Shown here one piece after another: positions 25,894 to 33,709 of a stretch of DNA of 64,000 bases. Origin of the DNA: UMGS1251 sp036666555 (lineage in GTDB: Bacteria > Bacillota > Clostridia > Lachnospirales > Lachnospiraceae); the NCBI GenBank assembly GCA_036666555.1, contig JAVWVS010000002.1, forward strand, positions 96,549-160,548, read 5' to 3'. How positions within the stretch are numbered: the stretch's first letter is position 1; each line of letters begins with the position of its first letter. The notes below the pieces were generated by a model. That model searched no databases, was not told the origin of the DNA, and was given only the letters and a program-made list of their open reading frames with translations. Both the position numbers and the translations under genes were made by a program.

Positions 25894-25978
25894 ATTTCTC
25901 CTCCTTATTGCGTTCTTTATCCTCTATTCATCTGATTTTTCTATGAATCAGCATATTTTACACATCTACAATTATAAT

Positions 25979-26008
25979 ATAGCAATATCCAGTCACACCA
26001 AGGTCACA
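25979..26008 (-). promoter_or_regulatory. SARP-type direct repeat promoter, site D
   Basis: Minus strand: TGTGAC (26008-26003), N5, TGTGAC (25997-25992), then a less perfect -10 (GCTATA at the eight-base position, CTATAT one base later). It precedes the adhesin gene. Confidence 0.7.
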
Positions 26009-26042
26009 TCATGATTATTTTTTTCTATATTGTATCAAAGAA

Positions 26043-26082
26043 GCTGTTGCTAAAGTGGTATACTTCTCTCTTTAGCAACAGC
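26043..26082 (-). terminator. terminator of the regulator operon
   Basis: Perfect 13-bp stem (GCTGTTGCTAAAG and its complement) with a 14-base loop; the minus strand continues TTCTTTG. It ends the 27746-26094 transcript. Confidence 0.75.
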
Positions 26083-26093
26083 CTCCATTTTTC

Positions 26094-26507
26094 TTACAGT
26101 AGTCCCATACATTCCAATACGCTTTCAAACGTTCCAATCATTGTTCCTGCCGGATCTTTTAAGATTCCTTGCCACTCTGACCAGCTTCTGGATGTCATAA
26201 TCAAATCCACCGTTTTTACTTTCCCTCTTGATTTTCCTATCTCTTCGGATGTCCAATAGCGTCTTGGATTCGCACAATAAGCATTGTACTTTACTTCCTT
26301 TTTTTGGAAACTTCGCAGTACTTGACAAGGCTGCGGGTTACCAATAAGATTAAATACTTCATCAATCTTTTGTATCATATCCTGTCTGCTTGTAAATAAG
26401 CACTCCTTCTCCAAGGCCACAGCGCAGATTCTTCCGGCGATTTCAGTTTTTTCCCAATCAATGCAGATTCGTATACTATTACTTGGAAATCCTCTTTCTT
26501 CTTCCAC
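26094..26507 (-). CDS. hypothetical protein downstream of the SARP regulator
   Basis: 137 residues from a GTG at 26507, seven bases after AAAGGGGG; a GTG at 26528 is the alternative. No signal peptide or membrane segment. The sequence (RICIDWEKTEIAGRICAVALEKECLFTSR, CANPRRYWTSEEIGKSRGKVKTVDLIM) looks like a small mixed alpha/beta protein; I do not recognise a family. It follows the regulator by 24 bases and shares its transcript, so it may tune that regulator. Confidence 0.65.
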   Translation of the reverse strand: MEEERGFPSNSIRICIDWEKTEIAGRICAVALEKECLFTSRQDMIQKIDEVFNLIGNPQPCQVLRSFQKKEVKYNAYCANPRRYWTSEEIGKSRGKVKTVDLIMTSRSWSEWQGILKDPAGTMIGTFESVLECMGLL

Positions 26508-26531
26508 AAAAGTTCCCCCTTTGTTCACACT

Positions 26532-27746
26532 CTATTTCCCTTCTATTTCATTCATACTATATTGTAACCTTATTTTACTGCGTCGATTCTCACTGTAAAA
26601 TAATTTATCAATCCGATTCATTACCTTTTTGGCAGTCTCGTACTGACAGGTAGGAAGTAGCACAATAAATTGTGTCCCGCTATATCTGGCAATCACATCT
26701 CCGGAACGTAACGAACTTAGCAATACTTTTTTCAATTGCTCCATATTTGTATAGATCAAGTCTCGATAAGACTGACTTTCTTCTTCCACTCCTATCGTAG
26801 GAATTACCGTAATCAAAGATAAGTATACAGACATTCCAAAACGACCGGCTCTGCGTACTTCCAAATCATAAGTCTTTTTAAAAACTCCATATTCACATAA
26901 AAACGCGCCGGAATTCTCCTCTTCCTGCAATTCTCTTTGGATCGTCGCAATGTCAAGTTTTTGCTCGTGATTCTGTTTTAGCAGTTCCTCATATACCGTT
27001 CTCAGTTCGTCCGAGGGTCGTACGCCCAAGTTCTCGTACAAAATATTTATTGCTTTTTGGTAATGCTCTATGGCAAGTTTCGTTTCATTCTGCCCCACAA
27101 GCGCTTTCACAAAGAGACAGTGTATGTCTTCATCTAAAACATCAATTTTCAATGCCACATGACATACTTGTGCCAGTTCTTCATATCTGGATTCTTCTTC
27201 CAGTAATGCTCCAAATTCTTTCACCATTGTTAAATACATATAATGATAATACGTAGATAGGGAGGCAATCCAGTACTCATCCGTGTGTTTTGGTAAAAAC
27301 ATACCTTTGTACAATTCCACGGCCTTCCGGTATCGGTAGATTTGTTCCTTAGCATCGTGCAGGTTCCCGGCTGGCTTACAGCATTGCTCGAATTCCTCAA
27401 TGTCTGTTACCACTTCCACTTCATCCGTCCATCGGTACGCACTGCGACCTGTAATAATAAATTCTTGTTCCGGCCACTGCTTTTTAAGTAACATCCGAAG
27501 CCGATACATAAGATTCTTCAATGCACCCGTTGGATTGTCACTGCTTTCCTCCTGCCACAAGACCTCCGTCACTTCTTGAATAGAAATATCTTTTCTATAA
27601 TGGCAAAAGAAATACACTAACAATTTCGTAAGCATCTCTGAACGAATGCTTCCTTCATCCAATGTGCCGCCCATTCCCTCAACCTTCAAATGGTCAAACA
27701 TCTGCACATATAATTTTTTATTCTCTGTCTCTTCTGCTTTTTTCAT
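26532..27746 (-). CDS. SARP-like transcriptional activator (winged helix + BTAD) with GGDEF-like C-terminus
   Basis: 404 residues, cytoplasmic. Residues about 10-110 form an OmpR-type winged helix of the SARP kind (EMLTKLLVYFFCHYRKDISIQEVTEVLW, NPTGALKNLMYRLR, YRWTDEVEVVTD). Residues about 115-265 are the BTAD/TPR domain (YRKAVELYKGMFLPKHTDEYWI, HYQKAINILYENLGVRPSDELRTVYEELL). The last 120 residues resemble a GGDEF domain (SLRSGDVIARYSGTQFIVLLP, with SGTQF where GGDEF is expected), so cyclase activity is lost. SARPs bind direct repeats spaced by one helix turn next to the -10 box; such repeats occur at five promoters here. It has a strong promoter of its own. Confidence 0.85.
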   Translation of the reverse strand: MKKAEETENKKLYVQMFDHLKVEGMGGTLDEGSIRSEMLTKLLVYFFCHYRKDISIQEVTEVLWQEESSDNPTGALKNLMYRLRMLLKKQWPEQEFIITGRSAYRWTDEVEVVTDIEEFEQCCKPAGNLHDAKEQIYRYRKAVELYKGMFLPKHTDEYWIASLSTYYHYMYLTMVKEFGALLEEESRYEELAQVCHVALKIDVLDEDIHCLFVKALVGQNETKLAIEHYQKAINILYENLGVRPSDELRTVYEELLKQNHEQKLDIATIQRELQEEENSGAFLCEYGVFKKTYDLEVRRAGRFGMSVYLSLITVIPTIGVEEESQSYRDLIYTNMEQLKKVLLSSLRSGDVIARYSGTQFIVLLPTCQYETAKKVMNRIDKLFYSENRRSKIRLQYSMNEIEGK

Positions 27747-27772
27747 ATGCTCACTCCCATTTCGTCACTTCT

Positions 27773-27801
27773 ATTCTACTCACAATCGACTTCTCTGTCA
27801 A
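27773..27801 (-). promoter_or_regulatory. sigma-A promoter of the SARP regulator
   Basis: Minus strand: TTGACA (27796-27801), 17 bp, TAGAAT (27773-27778). Near-consensus and without the TGTGAC repeat, so the regulator is probably made constitutively. Confidence 0.82.
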
Positions 27802-27823
27802 ATTTTTTTGATTTTCGGAGCGC

Positions 27824-27865
27824 AAAATGGTATCTCCACCACAAATGTAGTCAAGATACCATTTT
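27824..27865. terminator. 12-bp stem inverted repeat after the MucBP gene
   Basis: Arms AAAATGGTATCT and AGATACCATTTT with an 18-base loop, just after the stop of the gene at 27879. Only a short T stretch follows on the minus strand, so the terminator assignment is moderate. Confidence 0.55.
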
Positions 27866-27878
27866 ATATTTTCATTTT

Positions 27879-28772
27879 CTATACATTTTTACTGTTTCTA
27901 AATCTATATATGCCATACCCTGCTACCAATACCAATAGAATTCCTAACAAGCTATAGATGACTACGGATGTTCGATCAATTCCGGCTGCTTGGTCCAGCG
28001 GTACTTCTTCATCTTTTAATGTCGTGGTGTCTTTCTTGGTGTTGTCCTTGGTTCCTGCATTTTGATCCAATGGTACATTTCCATCTGCAATCGTAGTCTG
28101 ATCTGTAGTCTCTGTAGCCGGTGTAGTTCCCGGTGTAGCTGCCACCGGTGTGGTTCCCGGTATCATTGCTGCCGGTGTAGCCGGTGTGCCGTCTACTGTG
28201 GTTGTGGTCGTTCCACCCGGTGTAGTCACTGTCTGCTCATCTGTAATTACCTGTGGTACTGCTGTAGATGTGTACACAAAAGTGATTTCCGTTCCTTTTC
28301 CGGATACGGTAGCCGTCTTGCTGTTGGCATCTACTTGATATCCATCGACTACAATGGCTGCTTCCGCAACTGCCGCACCATCATTGGTAGTTACTACTTT
28401 TTGTGTTGCAACTTCATTGCCGTTGGTATCTATATAGTTGACACGATATACCGTTTCATTGATGATTTTTGCATACTGTGCTACATAAACTGCCTTTTTT
28501 GTAACCGTCGTCTCGACTTTGGGGCTCCATTCTGTAAAATAGTAACCATCCTGTGCCTGCACCATAGCCGTATAAGTTGCTTCCTCTATATTTCCTTCAT
28601 AAGCTATTTTTTGTGTTACGCTACTGTTTCCACCTATCGTTCCTTTGGAACCAGCTTTAAAAGATACGTTGTATTCTTTTTCCCCTGCTGCCTGTGCCGT
28701 AGTAGCAAACCCGAAAACCATAACTGCTGCCATCCCTAAGAAAAGAAGTGATTTTATTCTTTTTACTGACAT
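27879..28772 (-). CDS. membrane-anchored surface protein with MucBP-like domain
   Basis: 297 residues: signal peptide (about 8-29), an InlB/FIVAR-type beta repeat (YNVSFKAGSKGTIGGN), a MucBP-like domain (VYRVNYIDTNGNEVATQKVV, TEITFVYTS), a Thr/Pro/Gly-rich stalk, then a membrane helix and basic tail (YRFRNSKNV). Before the helix stands EEVPLDQAAG, and an earlier copy GNVPLDQNAG; there is no LPxTG. Its ATG overlaps the upstream stop by one base (TAATG). MucBP modules bind mucins or glycans, so adhesion is plausible. Confidence 0.8.
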   Translation of the reverse strand: MSVKRIKSLLFLGMAAVMVFGFATTAQAAGEKEYNVSFKAGSKGTIGGNSSVTQKIAYEGNIEEATYTAMVQAQDGYYFTEWSPKVETTVTKKAVYVAQYAKIINETVYRVNYIDTNGNEVATQKVVTTNDGAAVAEAAIVVDGYQVDANSKTATVSGKGTEITFVYTSTAVPQVITDEQTVTTPGGTTTTTVDGTPATPAAMIPGTTPVAATPGTTPATETTDQTTIADGNVPLDQNAGTKDNTKKDTTTLKDEEVPLDQAAGIDRTSVVIYSLLGILLVLVAGYGIYRFRNSKNV

Positions 28773-29494
28773 TATCTTTCCTCCTTCGTTTTCTTCCTAC
28801 GTGCAATTAATAAGATAATCACTGCCACCAGACTGATTCCAAATACAACGAGCAATCCTATGGAAAAGGTATCTCCTGTTTTAATTGTTTTCACTACATT
28901 GGTTGTAGCTCCTCCCAGATATTTGGTTACGGTATTACGAATGGTCTTTGTCTCATTCTCCGGTGTAGAAGCTGTAAATACAAGCTGTACGCTTCCGCTT
29001 TGAGACATATACGCATTCCCTGCGGAATCACCATCTAAGGTCAATGCAATGCTAATCTGGTCTTTTTCTCCTTTTGCCAGTGTATCTAACAAAATGTTAT
29101 TATTTCCATCTAAATATTCTTTTCCTACGGATATGTAGTTCTTACTATTTCCTCCAATGATCGTTGAGAAAAACACAGCTCCGTTTTTGGAAATATCAAA
29201 ATTGTATACTGCATTTTGATCTGCTTTTTCCGCAATGTTGTCTAAAATCTCTGCACTCATATAAAATTTCATTTCTTGCGAATCTTCATTTGCAAGTGTT
29301 AGTTTCAATTCTCTGGACTCTCCCGGTTCCATATCGGTGAATCCTTTTTGTGCATTTCCTTCTACCCCTACTACGAACTTCTCTGCTTCCCCTTTAAATG
29401 TGACAACTTTGCTGTCTGCTGCTACTGCTGACATGGCTGAACTAAGAACCAAGAACGTTGTTAGGACAGCGGTAAGTAATTTCTTTTTCATCAT
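28772..29494 (-). CDS. secreted membrane-anchored surface protein, beta-sandwich
   Basis: 240 residues from the ATG at 29494 (AGGAGG six bases upstream; the next codon is also ATG). Signal peptide ends near SAVAADSK. The body is beta-rich with FTDMEPGESRELKLTLAN, a phrase resembling the vocabulary of TasA/WxL-type domains, and ISIALTLDGDSAGN. The C-terminus has IKTGD followed by a membrane helix and RRKKTKEER, like a sortase-sorted tail that lacks the LP part. Middle gene of the three-gene operon starting at 30188. Confidence 0.78.
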   Translation of the reverse strand: MMKKKLLTAVLTTFLVLSSAMSAVAADSKVVTFKGEAEKFVVGVEGNAQKGFTDMEPGESRELKLTLANEDSQEMKFYMSAEILDNIAEKADQNAVYNFDISKNGAVFFSTIIGGNSKNYISVGKEYLDGNNNILLDTLAKGEKDQISIALTLDGDSAGNAYMSQSGSVQLVFTASTPENETKTIRNTVTKYLGGATTNVVKTIKTGDTFSIGLLVVFGISLVAVIILLIARRKKTKEER

Positions 29495-29504
29495 TCTACG
29501 CCTC

Positions 29505-30188
29505 CTACTGTTCTGTGTAACTTGTAATATTACCATTTGCATCAATCTCTGCCACCACTCCCCATTCCGCTAACATTGCATCTTTTGCTGCGATTGTCTG
29601 AATGGCATCTGCCTGAAAGGTAATCTCGGTTGCAAGTTTAGAGTATCGGTTGCTGTTCTCTTCTATTTTATTCTTCAAAATCGAAAAACTGTCCATCACA
29701 TTATCCGTGGTAGCTCCTGCCTTAAGTGGTTTTGTATAGTAACAATACATCACTTCCGCATCTTCCGGATCTGTGGTTACTAGCCAGTTGCTGCTCATGG
29801 TAGTGATTTCGATATCTTCCGGATACAGTGCTACTCCTTGCGCTTTAAATATTTTTTTACTGTTTTCATCTATCCATGAACGATTCACTGTTACCCTTAC
29901 ATAACAATCTTTGTTCTCCGAATTCTGTACCGCAATTTTCTCTTCTACGGTATCTCCCGGTAACCCTATGTATTGAAAGCCTTCTATTTTTCCATTTGCA
30001 GAACTGATTGACTTTGCACTGGACTGTTGGTTATCACCGGTCTGCACCAATTCAATGCCTAGCTTAGTTGTAGACACTTCTTCTTTCACCGGCGTTGCTG
30101 CAACAAATACCGCCATAGTCCCGCCTAGCAATAACACAATTGCCACGAAGGATATCATTATGATAATCGTTTTCTTTCTTTTCGCCAT
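29505..30188 (-). CDS. TasA/CalY-like protein with SipW-type signal region (5)
   Basis: 227 residues, start at ATG 30188. The N-terminus MAKRKKTIIIMISFVAIVLLLGGTMAVFVAAT is a hydrophobic signal with a less typical end (TMAVFVAATPVKEE) than the other four. The mature domain shows the TasA/CalY pattern: YIGLPGDTVEEKIAVQNSENKDCYVRVTVNRSW and MYCYYTKPLKAGATTD. First gene of the operon with the two anchored proteins; promoter has SARP-type site E. Confidence 0.82.
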   Translation of the reverse strand: MAKRKKTIIIMISFVAIVLLLGGTMAVFVAATPVKEEVSTTKLGIELVQTGDNQQSSAKSISSANGKIEGFQYIGLPGDTVEEKIAVQNSENKDCYVRVTVNRSWIDENSKKIFKAQGVALYPEDIEITTMSSNWLVTTDPEDAEVMYCYYTKPLKAGATTDNVMDSFSILKNKIEENSNRYSKLATEITFQADAIQTIAAKDAMLAEWGVVAEIDANGNITSYTEQ

Positions 30189-30253
30189 TTTTTACTCCTT
30201 TATCGATACTGTGGTATCTGAACACACCTATTATTTCATATCTATAATTGAAT

Positions 30254-30284
30254 TATATACGTCGATTGTCACACGGAAGTCACA
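30254..30284 (-). promoter_or_regulatory. SARP-type direct repeat promoter, site E
   Basis: Minus strand: TGTGAC (30284-30279), N5, TGTGAC (30273-30268), eight bases, TATATA. Upstream of the operon starting at 30188. Confidence 0.75.
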
Positions 30285-30336
30285 CGCATAAAAATAAAGA
30301 TTATTTCTTTCCCCATATGTTTTATTTCCACAAAAA

Positions 30337-30379
30337 AGGAGCTACAATCCATCTCCTGATTCGAAAGATTGTAGCTCCT
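30337..30379 (-). terminator. terminator of the 135-residue membrane protein gene
   Basis: Perfect 13-bp stem (AGGAGCTACAATC and complement); the minus strand continues with TTTTTTG. Confidence 0.88.
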
Positions 30380-30400
30380 GTCAGTTTCTAACATTCATTT

Positions 30401-30808
30401 CTATTCTTTATTTAACTTGGCTCCATAGCAGTATAAAACCGGAAGAAGCAATCCCATAATAAGACTTCCGATACCAGCTGCAGTAAATCCCTCCTGTACC
30501 ATCTGTGCAACATTGGACACAACCGCAAAGATAATAAGAATAATACCCATCTTTAAGCAAGCATCTGCTTTTTGGGGATTCTCACAATTCTTCACGCCCA
30601 TCACTCCTGCTACCACTTCAAACACAGCCCATATCAAGCCAATGACCAGCACCAATAGTGCCATTATTCCTACATCTTTTGCTTTGCCACCTGCTATCAG
30701 CAATCCACCACCAACTGATCCAATCAAGTAAATAATAGCGCTGATCACTCCAAAGATGATCATTAAAACTCCTGTAATCTTTAAATACGATTTCCCCTTT
30801 GTCTTCAT
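30401..30808 (-). CDS. small four-helix membrane protein, unknown
   Basis: 135 residues with four predicted membrane segments (about 11-32, 45-68, 84-103, 110-128) and glycine-rich turns (GSVGGGLLIAGG). A short loop with VKNCENPQKADACLKMG carries two cysteines. Such small proteins of unknown function are common in Clostridia. It lies 43 bases after the OB/SH3 lipoprotein gene and is probably co-transcribed with it. Confidence 0.7.
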   Translation of the reverse strand: MKTKGKSYLKITGVLMIIFGVISAIIYLIGSVGGGLLIAGGKAKDVGIMALLVLVIGLIWAVFEVVAGVMGVKNCENPQKADACLKMGIILIIFAVVSNVAQMVQEGFTAAGIGSLIMGLLLPVLYCYGAKLNKE

Positions 30809-30851
30809 ACTCTTCTCCTCCTTCGTCTCTCTCTCTTATTGTTACTTTTCT

Positions 30852-32273
30852 TTATTGTACGTCATCGAACTGAGTTGCCGGGAAGATGTTCGATGTTCCC
30901 ACAGCCGCATTCATGTCGATGGTGACCATCACTTTATTTCCCACCAAAATTCCTTGTGCACAATTTACTTTTGCATTTTCCAAGGAAAAACTAATGTTAA
31001 TTCCATCTTCTGTGGTAATGGTTACCGTATTCATAGTTGCATTGGCAACACTCCCCGTTACGGTCGGTGTGCTATTTCCATTCTTATCATCTACGGATAC
31101 TACCGTTACCGCACTGGTGTCCGTGCCGTTAATCGTTCCGGTATAAGTAACATTCACTTCATTCCCTCTTTGAATTCCGTTCTTATAATTATGCTGTGCA
31201 TCTCCGATTACAAAGTTCAGTTTCTGGTCTTCTGCTACAATTGTTAACGAACCCATGGCTGCATCTTCTACAATTCCGGTAATCATGTTCTGTTCCACAA
31301 CCGGAGGATTATCGTTCGTCGGTGGGTCCTGATTCGTTGGATCGTCGGTCGCCGGTGGGTCTTGGCTCGTTGGTCCATCACTTCCGGTTGGCTGACTACT
31401 TCCAGAATCGCCCTTTTGAGGAGTCCCCGGCTGATCTCCATTGGTCTTTGCCGGAGCCTGTGGTGCTACTGGTGCAGTAGTTGTCAGATAATCCCCATAA
31501 ACATAGGCATCTGCGCCATTATAAGATACTCTGGACCATCCATTATCACAGACTCCCGTTCTTTGAATGGAGGTTCCTTGTGCCAGAGAGCCCAATATCT
31601 TCGAATCTGTAGAATAAGATTCCCGGATATAAACCCCTGCCGTTGCATATACTGTTTCATCCACGGCTTTGATATTCATCTTCTTTTGTTCTTTTGCAAT
31701 GACATTGGCATCATCATCCCGAATCTTAATAACCTTCACGCCTGTGGTGTCAGTTCCCTTTAAGTCTCCTACATAAGTCACCGTCACCCAATTGCCTTCC
31801 AGTATCCCGTTCTTATATACCTGTTCTGCACCTAAGGTGCTAAATGTATACTTGGTTCCATCATTGGTCTGAATCTGAAGGGCATTCATCGTGGCATTCA
31901 CCACCGTTCCTACGATTGTGGACTCTTTGACTTCTGCTTTTGCAGTATTCTTCCCATCATCAATCACTTTTTTTACTTTTGCCTTGCTGGTATCCGTTCC
32001 GGTAATCTTCCCATCATATACCACTACAATTTCATCTCCAGCCAACATATTTTTACATTCTATTTTGGCTTCTTTCACTTCAAAGGTCAGCTCCGGGTTA
32101 TCTTTTTCATCGGCTTTCATCTTGACTGTTCCCCCTTGAAAAGACTCCAGCACACCAGACATGGAATTGGTTTTCTCTGTCTTGACTTCTTTTTTCGTTT
32201 CTTTCTTTCCACATGCTGCCAAAGACGTCACCATCAATGCAAGCACTAATAACAGTACTCCTTTTCTTTTCAT
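30852..32273 (-). CDS. lipoprotein with four OB-like repeats and a central SH3-like domain
   Basis: 473 residues. Lipobox LAACG at residues 18-22. Two repeats of about 70 residues (centred on MSGVLESFQGGTVKM and IVGTVVNATMNALQI) precede an SH3b domain at about 205-265 (GVYIRESYSTDSKILGSLAQGTSIQRTG, NGWSRVSYNGADAYVYGDYL). A Pro/Thr/Asp-rich linker follows, then two more copies (ITGIVEDAAMGSLTI, VTGSVANATMNTVTI). Each repeat ends with a G-T-D-T-S motif. The SH3b domain suggests cell-wall contact. The repeat family is not one I can name. Confidence 0.8.
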   Translation of the reverse strand: MKRKGVLLLVLALMVTSLAACGKKETKKEVKTEKTNSMSGVLESFQGGTVKMKADEKDNPELTFEVKEAKIECKNMLAGDEIVVVYDGKITGTDTSKAKVKKVIDDGKNTAKAEVKESTIVGTVVNATMNALQIQTNDGTKYTFSTLGAEQVYKNGILEGNWVTVTYVGDLKGTDTTGVKVIKIRDDDANVIAKEQKKMNIKAVDETVYATAGVYIRESYSTDSKILGSLAQGTSIQRTGVCDNGWSRVSYNGADAYVYGDYLTTTAPVAPQAPAKTNGDQPGTPQKGDSGSSQPTGSDGPTSQDPPATDDPTNQDPPTNDNPPVVEQNMITGIVEDAAMGSLTIVAEDQKLNFVIGDAQHNYKNGIQRGNEVNVTYTGTINGTDTSAVTVVSVDDKNGNSTPTVTGSVANATMNTVTITTEDGINISFSLENAKVNCAQGILVGNKVMVTIDMNAAVGTSNIFPATQFDDVQ

Positions 32274-32368
32274 GCTTATACTCCTCCTTATTTTATTAAA
32301 ATTCCCCCTTTATTTTATCAAAAGTATGCCTATTCTACTGTATTTGGTACAAACGGTATGCTTTCTGG

Positions 32369-33709
32369 TTATATATGGTCTGGTCTCAGCACTACATATA
32401 CCTGAAATTTTTCTCCATCCGTTTTCACATTCATACTTCCATCATATTTTTTTGCAATATTTTCCACGGAAGTAAGTCCAATTCCACCTTTTTTCTTACG
32501 AGATGCCAGCTTCTCCCCATTTTTCTTTAGAATTCCGTCGTAACTGTTTTCACAAATCAAGGCAATATATTTATTATCATTATTTCGAATTTTGAGCGTC
32601 ACTGTTTTTTGCCCCTCCTCCATTCGTTTGCAGGCTTCTATGGCATTTTCAAGCAAATTTCCAAACACTACTGTAAGCTCTGAAACCGGTATTAAACATT
32701 GGTCAAACAGCACGGTACTAATAGACATATCGACCTTCCATTCCACTGCTTTTCTCTGATAGTATTGAAACATCATGTTCAGTGCCGTGACATCGCACAC
32801 CGGTGGTGCCTCCTGTACCAGATATTTTTCTTTATAATCAGCCAGGTATGCATCCAATCCTCCTAAATCCTTATGTTCTACAAATCCCAATACGGTAATA
32901 ATGTGGTGCCGCCAGTCGTGGCGTATTCTGGCTTCTGAATTAATTTGTTCCTGGAGACTTTCATATTGCGCTTCCCATAATGTCAACTGACTTCTTACTT
33001 CGTGTAATTTTTCTTGTTCCGCAATCGCATCATAACTGGCTACGATTGCTTTTAATAACGCATAATAAGAAATGAATTCACAAAGATTCACCAATAATAG
33101 AGGGAAAAATGTTTCTTTCGTTGCTTGAATGCCCGTTTGATAGTTAAGACGCATCAGCATACTCAGCGAAACATAAAACCCTGCCGGTAGGCAAAAAAAT
33201 AAATCTCTTTGCTTGGTTCCAATATTTTCATCCACAATCCGTTTGTACAGTTTGACTAGCAAATAATAAAGAATCGGAAATGCTACGGCGCAATACAACA
33301 GCGACATTAAAATGCAATCCCCATATTGATAGGAAATGAGCCTTGGAAACACATGAAAATCTATCGTTGCATGAGCCAAAAGCATGCTATTATACTGCAC
33401 ATTAAAGAAAACAAAGAACATGAACATCAATAACATGATGCTTTTTTTAATCATGAGCTTCGCTGCAATCAACGAAAATAGGATGATACTGGAAATTCCT
33501 ATCGCCGCAAATTCTCTATGAGGCGATACTTCTGTAAATGTTCCTGCTATGATAACTGCTACCACTGATGTATAACTAATCATAATCATCCAAAAATACT
33601 TCTTTTTCACCCGAAGCTTATTTTCAAAAACTTTTAATATCAAAAAACTAACGGGACACATAAAAAGAAAAAACTGAGCAATGTGCCACCATATGTTGCT
33701 ATTATACAT
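32369..33709 (-). CDS. AgrC-like sensor histidine kinase (GHKL)
   Basis: 446 residues from the ATG at 33709, which overlaps the response regulator end by eight bases. Six or seven membrane segments fill the first 220 residues. Then a coiled coil, the H-box (ARIRHDWRHHIITVLGF), and a GHKL ATPase domain with N-box VFGNLLENAIEACKRM and G-box KGGIGLTSVENIAKKYDGS. This is the AgrC/ComD/VirS class, usually sensing peptides or membrane signals. It pairs with the LytTR regulator directly upstream. Confidence 0.9.
   Translation of the reverse strand: MYNSNIWWHIAQFFLFMCPVSFLILKVFENKLRVKKKYFWMIMISYTSVVAVIIAGTFTEVSPHREFAAIGISSIILFSLIAAKLMIKKSIMLLMFMFFVFFNVQYNSMLLAHATIDFHVFPRLISYQYGDCILMSLLYCAVAFPILYYLLVKLYKRIVDENIGTKQRDLFFCLPAGFYVSLSMLMRLNYQTGIQATKETFFPLLLVNLCEFISYYALLKAIVASYDAIAEQEKLHEVRSQLTLWEAQYESLQEQINSEARIRHDWRHHIITVLGFVEHKDLGGLDAYLADYKEKYLVQEAPPVCDVTALNMMFQYYQRKAVEWKVDMSISTVLFDQCLIPVSELTVVFGNLLENAIEACKRMEEGQKTVTLKIRNNDNKYIALICENSYDGILKKNGEKLASRKKKGGIGLTSVENIAKKYDGSMNVKTDGEKFQVYVVLRPDHI

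Noticed and set aside
28062..28739. 225-codon plus-strand frame rich in Cys, Ser and Arg
   Set aside because: Antisense shadow of the MucBP gene's Thr/Gly-rich stalk.
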